Of a stretch of DNA of 64,000 nucleotides, positions 10,784-22,533 are shown in pieces. The stretch spans positions 1-64,000 of the forward strand of contig JAKEKT010000018.1 of the NCBI GenBank assembly GCA_021495925.1, given 5' to 3'. The DNA comes from Diplodia intermedia (taxonomy: Eukaryota; Ascomycota; Dothideomycetes; Botryosphaeriales; Botryosphaeriaceae). Positions within the stretch are counted from its first letter, which is position 1, and the number at the start of each line of letters is the position of its first letter. Made by a program: the position numbers and the translations under genes. Below the pieces are notes generated by a model. The model ran no database searches. It saw only the letters and a program-made list of their open reading frames with translations, and was not told where the DNA came from.

Positions 10784-12176
10784 ACGCAGACCCCGCTGAC
10801 GCGTGCACTGTGATGCATGCACGCTACCCTGGATTGTGATGTGCCGAGGCAACAAAGACTGGCTTTGCATGTTCCGCATATTCCTTTTGCTGCTACACTT
10901 CGTAACGACTTGCTAATGATTGTGCCAATGCTCTTTTCCTTTTTATTTTTTTTTTCAATTCAAACTCTACCGCGTAATTCTCTTTTCGATTTTACTTTCG
11001 ACTTCTCTTTGGATCAACTATTCGCCATTTAAGTGGCGTAAGCTATTACGTTTGATACCTCTTCTCGCAAACTGGTTCCTGCCGCGGCAGTACCTTCGGT
11101 GGCTTGTCTTGCTTTTATACACACGACTGTAAGAAAGCTTCGAGGCTTTTCGGTTAATTTTTTTTTTGGCTTGCTTCCGCTTTCTTCTTGTTCATGCCTT
11201 CGTGACACGGATTCTGCCCTGTTCTTTTAGGAACTTGCGCCGTACTCAGCTTTCCTCTTTGATTTCCTGGAAGTTGTGCTGTTAGTCTGAGCTCTCAGCT
11301 GTTTCAGCATCCATATGGCCGGAGATACGTACGGTCTTGGTTGTTAGATCAAGTCTGGTTGGTTCACCACTGTTATCCTTATCCGAATTCTTGCTCGCTA
11401 TATACCCCCAACGGCGACATCAATACGGGTCAAAAAAGGTCGGGATGGACCTGGTCATATAATCATGGGTTACGCGGAGGAAGCTGGCGGGATGAGCAGA
11501 ATGTTTTTTTCCTTTCCCTCACCTATATTCCTAATGGAGACAGAGACTACTGTGGCAGCTACATAGTGGAAGTTGAAATATGTACGTGAACGAGATGCTT
11601 CTTTTGCTGACATTTCCTCGGCCGATTCCCAGCCTTGAGGCTCTTAGGTGTGCAGGTTGTTCCTCCGTTCATTTTGGCCTTTTGCTGATCCTCTGCCATG
11701 GCGCAGAGCTACAGCCGCCTTATTGTCGAGGTGCCGAGCGGTCTGTTGCAACGAGGCCAACCAGCATAAAGGAAAACGGAGATGAAAAGGTGCAGAGTGC
11801 AGCGTAGTTGTTGAATAGCTAAGCCAAAGTAGAGCGTGGTGCGCGAAAGACTGCGAAGAAATTCTGCGAAATACCAACTGTTACGGAATTTTCTGGCGGA
11901 ACAACCGACTGGGGCATGCCATGGGTAGATACATCTAATGCATGGGTAGCCGTTGGTCTCCGCCCATAATTTTCCACGGATGCGCAGTGCATCGTATAAC
12001 TCATTTATGGTCTCCAGGTAATCGCATGGAATTTTCATCTCCCAGGTTCACACGCAAAGAAAGAGGCAGTGCAGACTACAAGGTATCTTTTTTCGGGATC
12101 AATTCAAACCAAAAAAGCCACCGGGTATTTCATACGTCGACTCCTATACCTGATCCCAATCCATGCCTTCAGTCAG
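10784..12176. other. Intergenic, T-rich
   Basis: This gap lies between the 3' ends of two convergent genes. It has T-rich runs near 10945 and 11157 that suit 3' untranslated sequence. A short TCAG tetranucleotide run lies at about 12172-12187, just across the kelch gene stop codon. No gene is seen. Confidence 0.5.
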
Positions 12177-14343
12177 TCAGTCAGCCCTTACTTCCCCGCT
12201 CCCCGCCATTGGCCGCCGCGCAACGACGTCCTCTCCGCCCCCTTCCCGTCCCATACTGCTGCTTCTGCCATCCTGCCCATCCTCCAATCCCCGCGGTTCC
12301 ATCCCACTCCCCGCCATCTCGAATCGCGTTGCATCCGCCCCGGCGTCCAGCTCGACAACCCGCTCAAACCGGTCCTCGCCATCCATCTCCAGGGCAGCAA
12401 CATCCCCCGGCAACTCCGCGTCGGCGGGTACGTCCAGCCCGCTCAACTTGCGCCGCGGCTTGTCCGGGAGCGAGCCCACAACCTCATGGCGCTGGGTATC
12501 GTCGTGATCCAACTCGACGGCGGTGCGGTTGCCTCTGCGCCGCCGCCGGCGCCTGAGGAGGACGACGGACGCGAGCGCGACGAGCACGGCGCCGGCGATG
12601 CCGCCGACCACGCCGCCGACGATGGCGCCCGTGCCGCTTCCCTTGCCGCCGGAGCCCGATGCGGCAGCGGCCGTGCTGCCGGTGGTGGTGGAGGTGCTGC
12701 CGCGCTCGAACAAGCCGGCCAGAGCCGCCGTCTCCCACCCGCCCGCCGGCGCCGTCAGCGTCGCCCCTCCGCCGTCGCCGCCGCCGACCACCTCGGCCAC
12801 GCCCTGCGTGACCTTGTACGGCCGCGCGCCGGCGTCGAACGCGCTGTTCCACGTCACGCTCCAGACGTCCAGCGCCGCGACGCCGCGCCACTCCCAGTCG
12901 CACGTCGCGCGCTCGAGGTCCAGCGCGCCGCCGAGGGTGATGAGCTGCGTGCTGTTCGGGACCAGGTGGCAGGTGTGGCCCCAGCGGGGGGACTGGCCCT
13001 CGAAGAGGCGGGTCCAGGTGAACGAGGGGAGCGACAGGGCGTAGACGTCGTCGTAGATGGTGCCGGACTTGGGGTTGCGGCCGCCGTAGAGGTAGATGTT
13101 GTGCGAGGAGCCGTCGGCGGCGGTGGCGGCGACGAGGCAGAAGTCGGTGCGGAGGGCGGGGATGCTGCCGGTGGCGGTCTGGGTGTACCAGGTGCCGTTC
13201 TTATCGGGCGAGGAGAGCCAGGAAGAGACGTCCCAGATTTGGATTTGGCTGAGGTTGATCTGGCGGAGACTTAGTTGGGTGTTACGTGGAATTTAGAATT
13301 GGACAAGTATGGGAGGGTTCCTTTATTGGATTCTTACCAGCTCACCTGAAGCAGGGTCGTCATTGATGAGCGGCTCTCTCGCAATGCCCCCTACCAGCAC
13401 CAACGCTCCGCTTTCCCCCATCTCGGGCACGTACGCCATGCCCGCTCCGGATCTCGGCGTCCCACCGGTCATCGCCTCGGTTGATACATTCCACGCCGTC
13501 CGGCCCGTCGTGTTGGCCGTGTCCAGCACGATCATGCCCTCCAGGTGCGCCACCAGCGTCGATAGATTACCCCACACAGCGATCGATTCGACGTCACCCG
13601 CTTCGCCGTTCAGATAGAACGCCAGCCCCAGGTCGGACGCTTCGGCATGGGCGCCACGGGTCGGCTGCCAGGGGCTGGCATTACTGATGTCGATGGCGGC
13701 CCAGTCGCTGCGCTCGACTGTATCGTAACTCCACAGCACGCCGGCGTTGGGGCTGCTGTAGTTGTGCTGCGACGAATTGCTGGAGAAATCGGCGCCACCG
13801 TAGAGGTAGATCTTGGGGTCTTCGGGGAGGCCTTGGAAGAGATGGCCGCGGAGAGAGGTGGGAGGGCTAGGTGTCGAGGCGGACTTGTTCCAGATGGAGA
13901 TGGAGATATTGGTTTCCCAATCCCAGCTTCCAGACATGTTAACGCCGAGCAAGTAGTAATCTGGCGTGGGGTTAGTGGTCGAACTGGAAGCGTGTGAAGT
14001 CCAATGAGGACGTACTTAGTCCAAGGTAGAACTCGTCCGTCCATCTCTCGTTGCCATCGTAGATGGTCTCCAGGCCGCCATCGACGTACAGAACATCTCC
14101 CTTCAGAGCAGCTGTATGATCGCTGTTAATAAAGTGCGCTTGAGGTGGCCGTTGACGATGCAAGTTCAGTAAAGGCTACAGCGTACTTTGATGCTCCCAG
14201 CGAGCACACATTAAGCGAACCGGGTCATAGCCCAGAGCGGTGGAATTGGTGAAGTTCAACGTGGACGACTGCGCCGTCGCCACGCGACCCAGCGCCCACA
14301 GCGACAGAGGCCACAGCCGATGCCGGCATTGAAAGGGATACAT
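12177..14343 (-). CDS. Kelch-type beta-propeller single-pass membrane protein
   Basis: Type I membrane protein with an extracellular propeller. Exons are 14187-14343, 14016-14111, 13338-13960 and 12177-13259 (652 residues). A signal peptide ends near residue 29 (TAQ). Kelch-like blades include GDVLYVDGG, KIYLYGGADF, GALVLVGG, NIYLYGGRNP and TQLITLGG, with repeated Trp and many N-glycosylation sites. A Ser/Thr/Gly stalk precedes one transmembrane helix at about residues 503-527 (GAIVGGVVGG onward), which is followed immediately by a run of seven Arg and a cytoplasmic tail of about 120 residues. Fungal proteins of this layout are common but mostly uncharacterised; cell-surface sensing or adhesion is an inference. 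The start is the first ATG that opens a signal peptide. Confidence 0.88.
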
Positions 14344-15778
14344 GGCGATGTGATGACCGCCAAGCACTAATGTCTAGCGGTGATAATATCATGACGAGTG
14401 CATGGCAGGATTGAACAAAGCAACGAAGATGAAGTGGCAAGAGGAGAAGCACGTTTGATAGAAAAGCTAGGCAATGAGTGCATGTGAAGAAAGGCTGGTG
14501 CAGAAACGCACGACAATACGAGCGGGAGAAGACGAGAGAAGGAAGCTGAAACTGGGTAAGCCATCTGATGCAGCAAGCCTCCTGCAAGCCTCACGGGAAC
14601 GGGAAGCATGCAGCTGATTGTGAGAGAAGACGAGACGAGCTTCCATTCCCCCACCCTATCTCACGTTTCCTGTGGGTAATGGTGGCAAGGCACCCCTGTG
14701 GCATGCCCGACAGCGCGGGTAGCTGGATGCATGTCAGCAACGTAGACTAGCTCATTCGCTGTATGATGCCCGACAAGGCTTTTGACAAGGGTCCTGACAA
14801 CACTTTGGTCGCTTTCCCCTGCCAATAATCGTAGGAGTCGCCGTCCGCATGCGCTGCCTTCGGAGCTCCCACCGATTTGTTGAGGCCCTAGGCTCGCTTT
14901 ATTCGCAAATCCTCGCCGGGATTGTCCCAAAAGTGCACGTGGCTTTTGAGCGTGGACTCAATACGGAGGTGCGCCCTAATGCTCATCGCCGTCGTGGGCA
15001 CGGCCTGGCAACCTCCTTTCGTCTCGATCATCAAAGCAGCTGGAAGCACGCTTGACTGAGAAAGAGCTGGATTGTCAGCACCGCGAGTCATCGGCTGCTG
15101 CATGCAATAGTCTGCTTCGTGACCACCCAACCACTCGTGAGAAGGAACGAGGAGGCGAACGGTAGGCCGGTAAGGAGGGTGCAGCCTTATTTAACTACGC
15201 AGAGCGGGTCCGGGGAGAGCGTTTCTTCGTCAGCCTTCTACCCCGGCGGAAATAATGGTGGGAGGCTATCTCCGGCTTTGCTCGTGTCCCTTTTGCAGAT
15301 CAGCGGGGATCGCACTCCTCTTTTGCGCTGCGATAAGCTTTCCAAGGCCCGATTGCAGGGTCCGTTGTCGCCGAAGGTCCGACTTCGTTGCCGAAATTTG
15401 CCGCTTCATTTCTAGCTTTGGTCGAGTCGTGAATGACCTCAATGATGATCGGTACACGCAATGAGTGGTGCGCACTTTGTAGTAAGGTGTAGCAAGGACA
15501 CAAGGCGGTCATGCTAACGCGTGCGAGCCCCGCTGTAGAATTGAAGTGATTTCCGAAAAACCCTGAGCGCCGACTGCGGACTGGCTGAATAGATATAGCG
15601 GGGAAAAGAAAACAAAAGACGAAAACTCCGATGTGCTTGCGTAATCTATCGTTGGGCTGGTATCTTCATGTGTGACTTGACGTTGCGCAGAAAAGGCTGA
15701 TTTACATAATACGACAAAGGAAACAGGCTCAAAGAGGAAAGCGACAAGGGTCCAAAGCAAGGTGCCATCTTTCTCCCA
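14344..15778. other. Intergenic region
   Basis: The left part is the promoter of the kelch-type gene and the right part is the 3' flank of the Pth11-like gene. ORFs here are below 121 codons and show nothing recognisable. No repeat or RNA gene is seen. Confidence 0.5.
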
Positions 15779-17297
15779 TCAACCGTCTCGTACGGTCGAT
15801 GTGGATGAAGGGCTGCGCCCGCCATCCCTCGTGTGTGGCTGGTCAGCAATGACCGTGACGGTGACTTCCGGGAAGATTGTAACCTCCGTTGTGATCTCAA
15901 TGGCATTCGGCTTCTGCTCGCCGATTCTTCCTTCGAGGCTCTTCTTCTCCCTTGGTATATGCGTAGGACTGGGCAGAGCCGGATATTTGTGCAACTCCTT
16001 GACTAGCTCGTCCTCGCTGTCGCTGCGTCCCATTTGCGACCGCGTCATTCTCCTGGAGTCTCGTTGCGCCCCTCCGGTTATCGTTGTCTGATGGTTGGAA
16101 TAAGGGTTCGTGCCGGCGAGTCGGGAATGTCCGTCACGGAGCTCGAAAATGCGCGAGCGCTGGCCGCTTCCGTAGGTTCCCTTGCGAGATGTGTGGCCTA
16201 AGATCAGGACACGGAGCGTCGGGAGGCAAGTCGCGATGATAGCAATGGCGGTTTCGACCATCGACACCGTGCAGGTGAGCATAGTCTCATTGCGGTGCGA
16301 GTAAACAGCGCGGATGACTGCTCATGTCAGTAACACATTCACATGCTCTCTGCTGTCCAGCGACATACTGCTGACAATGACGACTATGAAGCCGAGGGCG
16401 AAAATGCTGGCGACACCAAATTTTTGCTTCAATGGGAGAGTGAGCTTCATGACCATGGAAATCGGGAGGCAGATTATCAAGATGTCAGTTGTGATGTTGA
16501 CTGGGAATCAGCCGTCAGCTATGCCAAGAGCAACTTGCCGTGAGCATGGGGGCGTACAGGTAATTGTGATCCAATAGTTGACTGTTGCCGCGCTGGCCGG
16601 ACACGCTCTGTTGGGGTCTTGACTCCAGGTGCGATCCAGTGGATAGCATCGGAAAAGGGTGTCGAGGAAGATCGCCAGCCATGACACCACGAGCCATATG
16701 AGTGTGGCATTGTAAAGCTTCTGCAAGTACCGGTATGTTTTGCCTGCGAGTCTTTTGTAGAAGACAACCTGAAGGCCAAATGAGCGGATGCCGGACCATG
16801 ATAGATGAGAGTGGCGAATTGCTTACCAGACCAGCTTTGATCAGCCATAGGGAGAGTGTATAGAAGATGGAGCCCGGATAGATAAGCTGCGGAGCTCGTG
16901 TCAGCAATGATGCCGAAGAGCTGCTGAGCTGCCACTCGACTCACCTTCATCATCTCAACAAAGTGTTCAGGCGTGATTTCCGCCATGTTTCTCAGGCCTG
17001 GAGAACCGTTAGCGATGCAGTGGGCGCTGCTACGTGACGAAGGCATGCTTACCGATGTTCCACATCCTCTGTTGAATGGCTAAGTCGGCGACGAGACAAC
17101 AAAAGGCGGCAACGATGAGGTAGTCATCCAGGAAGAGGCCGCCCATGTTGCCCCATCTCACCCAGAGCCTCGATACCAGAAAGAGGCCTGCGACGGCTGT
17201 ACAGATGTACCATGACACCTTGGCTAGCAGTCAGCAAGAGGCAACCCAAGAACGGGTGGGACCACCGTACCACCTGGCCCAACGTATCTTCAACCAT
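15779..17297 (-). CDS. Pth11-like integral membrane protein (fungal rhodopsin-fold domain)
   Basis: Seven-helix membrane protein of the fungal family that includes Pth11-type receptor-like proteins. Exons are 17271-17297, 17053-17218, 16945-16997, 16827-16886, 16558-16768, 16369-16500 and 15779-16317 (395 residues); all six introns are 51-58 nt. Successive hydrophobic segments include WYICTAVAGLFLVSRLWVRW, LFLDDYLIVAAFCCLVADLA, IFYTLSLWLIKAGL, ATLIWLVVSWLAIFLDTLF, NITTDILIICLPISMV and VASIFALGFIVVIVS. The conserved Cys before TM5 and the LPLKQKFGV loop fit the family. There is no CFEM domain. The cytoplasmic tail of about 150 residues is polar and charged. The 27-nt first exon is the least certain part, because an upstream TGA forces an intron there. 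The ligand is unknown. Confidence 0.86.
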
Positions 17298-18888
17298 TGT
17301 AGGTTGCAAGAAGGCAGGCAAGAGAGACCAAACTTGAAAGAAAGCTGATGGATCGGCACGCCGTCTGCCTTTTAGTCGGCGTTGGCCGCGGGTAGACAAA
17401 CTCCCCAGAAATATTATGCGAGGATCATGGCATGGGACGCGTGTGGATCATGTTCCCTTCAGATGATCAACAGCGGCCTCAATCACCGATCCCTGCGGCG
17501 CATCCCGGACGGAGGTCCAGCCGATCCTGCATGGCTGGTCAGGGTGACGCCCGCGCTGGGGGAAAATTTGCGGACTGGGAGCTCCACCGGCCACAGAACT
17601 AGAGGGGCTGAGCGACGACCTCGGAGCGGGAGGAGCAAAAGGCTGAGTTCCCGCGAGCGAATAGCGGAGCCCGGTGAACGATCCGGAATGGTCGCTCGCG
17701 GACTTCGCTCCTGGGTGGGACGATGACGCTCTGGCCTCTAGTGAGGCGTGGTTCTTAGGCGCAAGAACGGACTGCGGCAGATTCCCCCTCGGAGGGCAAT
17801 GGCGTCCGGCAGACATACGACGTAGGAGCATTAGTGAGGCAGCGAGCCGGACCGAATGCTTGTGCTGGACGGCTGCGGCGAGCACCGACAGGAGCACCAG
17901 CCGGCCAAACGGCACCGCGAGATGGAATCCTCGGCCCCTGCGGCAGCGTTCAGGAGGGCAAGCGAGCAGGCGGGCAGGCGTCATGCGGCTCGGGTGTGGC
18001 GGGGTCAGATGCAGGAGACAGGACGGCGGGAGACAGCCAGCAGAGGGCGCGCGTCAGCCCTACCAGAAGTGGCAAGCGGCGTCGGAGCGGAAGGTCGGCG
18101 CGGCCTTGGTCGCACTTTCCTCTCGCAACTTTAGCCCTCCCGCCGCCACCACCAAACTACGGCACGCCTCAACACGGCGCCAACCGCCGTCACCTTTTTG
18201 TCAACAACCGCCTGCCACGGCTTGTTTCCGCCCTGCTCGCCCACACATGCGCTGCTGCCGCCCAGTCGCCTCGTCACGCCCGCCCGCCAAGCTTCTCCAA
18301 GCGACGCTGATCTGCAGCCGGCCGAGCGTCGCTAGCCACCTAGCTCCCAGCACCAGTGTTTTGCCGACATGCTGCGCGCCGTGGCCGCCTGAGTCGGTGC
18401 GGCCGGCACCCCCTGCGGCCGTTCATTCCAGCTCCCCCTCCGCTGCCTCGGCCCAGGCAACTGCCGGAAGCGTCTCGTGCGTTGTATGGCGTGAGTCGTC
18501 CGATCTGGCTCCTCCTACGCTCTGCGAGATTAGCGGGCGGCGGCCGGGCTTCCAGAAGGCACCTGCATACAACTCCAGCACCCCTCCTTCGGCAAACCTC
18601 TGTCGTTGCCCCACCCCGCCAGGACGTCCAATATCACATCCGCCCAATTTGCCCTCCTGCCTCGCGGGAAGCCCCGCGCCAATATGCCTTCCATGGGCTC
18701 GAACGGCCGTGGCGTGCCATAGACTGTGAAAAGATCGATGCCCCTACCGCATCCTCCTGCGCTGCCGCCCGCCTCCGCTCGTTATATTTCTCACGTTCTG
18801 TCGTTTCATACCCGACTAGGTTGTGATTGTCCCTGTCCAGCCTGTGTCGATTCATTCGTTCGCCAATCGACTTTCGTTGCCTCCAACC
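17298..18888. other. Divergent intergenic region
   Basis: This is the promoter region between the Pth11-like gene and the carboxylesterase gene. The interval from about 17650 to 18800 is GC-rich and stays open in several frames, which explains a 351-codon GTG-initiated ORF that I do not accept. No motif is strong enough to report. Confidence 0.5.
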
Positions 18889-20758
18889 ATGGGAATCGTC
18901 GAAGCTCTCATCGACACCGCTGCCTGCGCCGTCCTGGCCACTGCGGCCATCGTCACTGGCCATGCTGGGACCACCTGCGAAGGAGCCCCTGCTGCCCTGA
19001 CCTCCTCTGGCCTTGTCACCGGTGCCATTGAGAATGGCACTGGCAACCACGTCTTCTTGGGCATCCCCTATGCCGACTCGACCGCCGGCCAAAACAGATG
19101 GAAGCCGCCCCATTCTCCCGCGACGTCATGGGGTCTCTTCAACGCTACCGAATATGGATCGACATGCGCTCAGGCCGGCATCAGCAGCAACCTTGCCGCT
19201 CAGGGCGAGGATTGCTTGAACCTCAACATTTGGGCCCCCGCCCACGGCCGCCACCTTCCCGTAAGCATCACTAGTCCCTGACCCCGCATGTGAAGCCTGC
19301 TCTATCGAGTAATAATCACTAACGACACTGCAGGTCTTTGTCTACATTTACGGGGGTGCTATGGTCACTGGTGGTTCCAGCAACTCGCAATGGCAGGGTA
19401 GCAACTTTGCTTCCAAGGACGTCATCTACGTTAACTTTAACTACCGCGAGTCGATCTTCGGTGCCCCTAACGCGGCTGAGTTGTCCGGCACTTCGCAGAA
19501 CTTCAACATTCTCGATGTTGATGCTGCCCTGAAATGGGTCCACGACAACATCGCTGGTGAGTTGCGTCGATCGGAACACGTTCCCAGCACCCTACTAATC
19601 GTAATGTCTAGCTTTCGGTGGCAACAAGAACCACATCGTTGTGGGTGGTCACTCTTCCGGATCCGTCATGGTCGACCACTACCTGTGGAACCACCCTGAC
19701 ACGTGGCTTGCTGGTGCCATTGAGATGTCGGCGAACGCTGAGTCGGGACCGGGCTACGCTACCGAGAACGTTGGCCTCGAGACGGTCATGGCCGATGTCG
19801 CTAACTCTACTGGCAAGGCGCTCAGTACGCTCAACGACCTGCGTCAGGTTAGCGCTTACGACATCGAAACGTCCAAGTTCAATTCCACCTACAACACGTG
19901 GTTTGCGCCAATTATCGACAACATTACCCATTTCAGCGACTACCCCGGCCGTTTCGCTGCCGGCAACTACCCCAAGGATCTGCCCCTCATTGTCGGCAAT
20001 TCGGATCAGGAGGGCAAGATTTTCTCTCTTGTCTACTCGGCTGAAAACTCGGACTTCAGCTCCTGGATCAACACCTTTGATGCCGATCTTGCGCATATTT
20101 CGGATGAGGACCTCTTGGCTAGCTACAACGAGTCTGACTACGAGTCCGTCTCACTCATGAGCGGTACAAGCTATGCTGATGCGCGCTTCTTCTGCCCAAC
20201 CGACTACCTGCTCGATGTACGTGCCTCCGAACAGCCTACTTGGGCTTACCGCTGGTTTGGCAACTACAGTAACGTGCTCGGCGTTCCCGGAATGGGTACC
20301 TCCCACGGATCCGAAGTCCCCTTCTTCCACGGCGGTAACCAGTGCTTCGAGGACCTTGACGATGTCACCGAGGAACAGCAAGCTCTCGCTGACTGGATGA
20401 ACGACTGGTTTGTTGCGTGGATCAAGAACCCTGCTGCCGGCCCTGGATGGGACAAAGCCACTCCCAAGAGCGGACCTCTTGCTAAGCTTGGCGTTCCTGG
20501 AAACGAGACCGAAGTGATCATCGGTGAGACCAGCGAGTACAACTCTCGTTGCAAAAATGTAAGTCACAACTTATCTACCCTGGCTTCCCTTGCCATTCTG
20601 AGTCCTCGCCGATGGCCCTCACCGACATCGGCGAGAGATGATTACCTCGGGATATGTCGGTATGCCTCAAGCATCACGAACTGACACATTTTTCAATGCA
20701 GCTCTACAACCCCAATATGCCCAAATACCCCGTGACCCAGGATCCGACGAAGCTTTGA
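18889..20758 (+). CDS. Secreted carboxylesterase, type B (alpha/beta hydrolase)
   Basis: Predicted extracellular ester hydrolase. Exons are 18889-19260, 19334-19556, 19612-20558 and 20702-20758 (532 residues). An N-terminal hydrophobic segment (residues about 9-24) acts as signal peptide. NHVFLGIPYA and the oxyanion-hole region VYIYGGAMVTGG are typical of the family. The triad is readable: Ser213 in GHSSG, Glu332 in NSDQEG and His430 in TSHGSE. The sequence DCLNLNIWAP is the usual second signature (EDCLxLN). Intron 3 (143 nt) contains a perfect 10-bp stem at 20605-20614 and 20626-20635. The last exon encodes only 18 residues. The substrate is not predictable; lipase, feruloyl esterase and cholinesterase-like activities all occur in this family. 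Confidence 0.93.
20605..20635. repeat. 10-bp inverted repeat inside an intron
   Basis: CTCGCCGATG at 20605-20614 pairs perfectly with CATCGGCGAG at 20626-20635 across an 11-nt loop. It lies in the third intron of the carboxylesterase gene and would form a stable hairpin in the pre-mRNA. Confidence 0.5.
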
Positions 20759-21456
20759 AGACGCTACCAGCTTAACTCATTTTATTCTCTCATGTCTATT
20801 ATTGATACCATTCGATGAATATACTAAGCAACCTGTGAATAATACCAGTTGCCGTGGATATATCATCTCATCATTCCCTTCTTGTATAGGCCATCATCAC
20901 TAAGCGCATTCATCCGGTTGGCATCGCCTGGAAGGGAGAAGGCGCGATATCATGTAATGACTGTTGTGCCATGCTTTCGAACTCTTTCATTGTGCCATGA
21001 TATTCCCATATTTCTTAAAAGTTTGGGGTTCATCACAATACGGCGATAATTAATAAAAGTTCCACAATTCACCAAATCTTCCCGTGTACCAATGCACTGA
21101 CTACTCGTATAGCGGAGATCGACATTCAGATACTTTAGAGAATCCACACATGGTTTCGGACATATTGCGGCGTCGATTTAGCTTGTGGGTACTTGACTGG
21201 GGATGTGGGGCCGTAACGCGTATACATGCCCAGTATGCTTAACGGAGGTCACACCCGGACTAGTCACCCCAAACAACCTTGTCTCAATGAGCCAATGGTA
21301 ATACCAGTGAGCAAGCAAGATAGGTCGGATCAATAACGAGCGGCACTTTAACAAAAGTGCTCTGTTATTATGTACGTATATCAATTCATTTACACGAAAA
21401 AAAGAAAAAGAAACGGCGCATAAGTAATCGCAAAATCTCCAGCAAGTCTCTCTCGC
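20759..21456. other. Intergenic, convergent 3' flanks
   Basis: Both neighbours are transcribed into this gap. It is more A/T-rich than its surroundings, as expected for 3' untranslated sequence. No gene or repeat is seen. Confidence 0.5.
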
Positions 21457-22533
21457 TTAAGCGGGGCCCTCAAGGATGAGGCTGCTGATGGTGCAGGTGA
21501 CGACGTCGCCGGAGACGCTGGCCTCGACGCCCGAGATGGAGAAGGTGGCTGCGCTGTTGTAGTTCTCGGGCGAGTCATTGCACCAGGAGCTGTCCGTGCC
21601 GTCGGCGGTCTGTGTTGGGGTTTCAATGTCAGTCTTGTTGCTTCATTCTTTATTTGGTAAAATTCGGATGGGGAAATGTAGTGATGGAAGCGGGCTGGAG
21701 GGGAAAGCTTACGATGACGATGTTCTTGAACTCGAGAGCGCCAAAGTCCCAAGCGACGTCGGTGAGCTCGATTGCGAAGAGCACTTGGTTAAAGGACTTG
21801 TCGGCTGTGTTGAAGGAAAGGATTGTTAGTCTTGTACTCTTCGTTCCTGTTCTATGACTTTCTTTTTTTTTTTAAAAAAAAAAAATAAGAAGTCCGTTGC
21901 TCATTTCCAGTCTCCTTGACTTCTATCCATCCTCATCAAGCACCACGGCGGTCTAACTCCCACGAATATAGCACACTTCTTGCTACAACACCAAAGATAC
22001 TCAGGAAACTGCTCTTTCGCCTTTTTCAAACACCCATCGAGCTCTATCATCTTTTTCTTAAACACAAGAAAGAGGGTTGAGGAAGCAAAGAATTTCGAAA
22101 GAAAAAAAGGAGAGAACCTACAAAGCGCAAAGCTATCCGTCTTCTCGGTGCCCGTGCTCTCATGCGTCGTCGTCGACACCCAGTTGTCGCCGTCCAGCTT
22201 GTTCACAAACTTGACCGTCTCGCCCTCGTACGTGTTGAAGCCGCCGCCCCACGGCAGGCTGGGGTTGGAGCAGCACCAGCCGCTGCCGAACCACCACGTG
22301 CCGGAGCGGCCGTCGAGCACGTTCTGGTACACGCCGCTGCTGTCGGTCGGCTGCAGGCCGGGCCACAGGTAGTAGTACGCGGCGCTGGGCAGCGTGGGGA
22401 CGACGAGCTCGCCCGACAGCTCGGTGAAGGACTGGCCCGAGGCGGTGTAGTAACGCAGGAAGTACCAGGTGGCGGCCTGCGTGGGGAGCGCGAGGGCGCT
22501 GAGCGCGGCGAGGGTGGGCAGGAGGAATTTCAT
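21457..22533 (-). CDS. Small secreted protein of unknown family
   Basis: Predicted secreted protein of 218 residues with no function I can name. Exons are 22122-22533, 21713-21804 and 21457-21609. The signal peptide is MKFLLPTLAALSALALPTQA. The mature part is rich in aromatic residues (YYYLWPGLQP, GTWWFGSGWCC, AWDFGALEF) with four or five Cys, and reads like a beta-sandwich. Frame continuity across both junctions (DSFAL/SDKSF and NIVI/TADGT) supports the model. Intron 1 is 317 nt, long for this genome, and contains an 11-T run joined to a 12-A run at 21863-21885. A TATA-like site (TATAAG, minus strand) lies about 110 bp upstream. Candidates are a carbohydrate-binding or effector-like protein; this is inference. 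Confidence 0.75.

Noticed and set aside
17674..18729. 351-codon ORF on the plus strand upstream of the carboxylesterase
   Set aside because: It has no ATG at its start, its translation is Pro/Arg/Ser-rich without order, and several frames are open here because of GC content.
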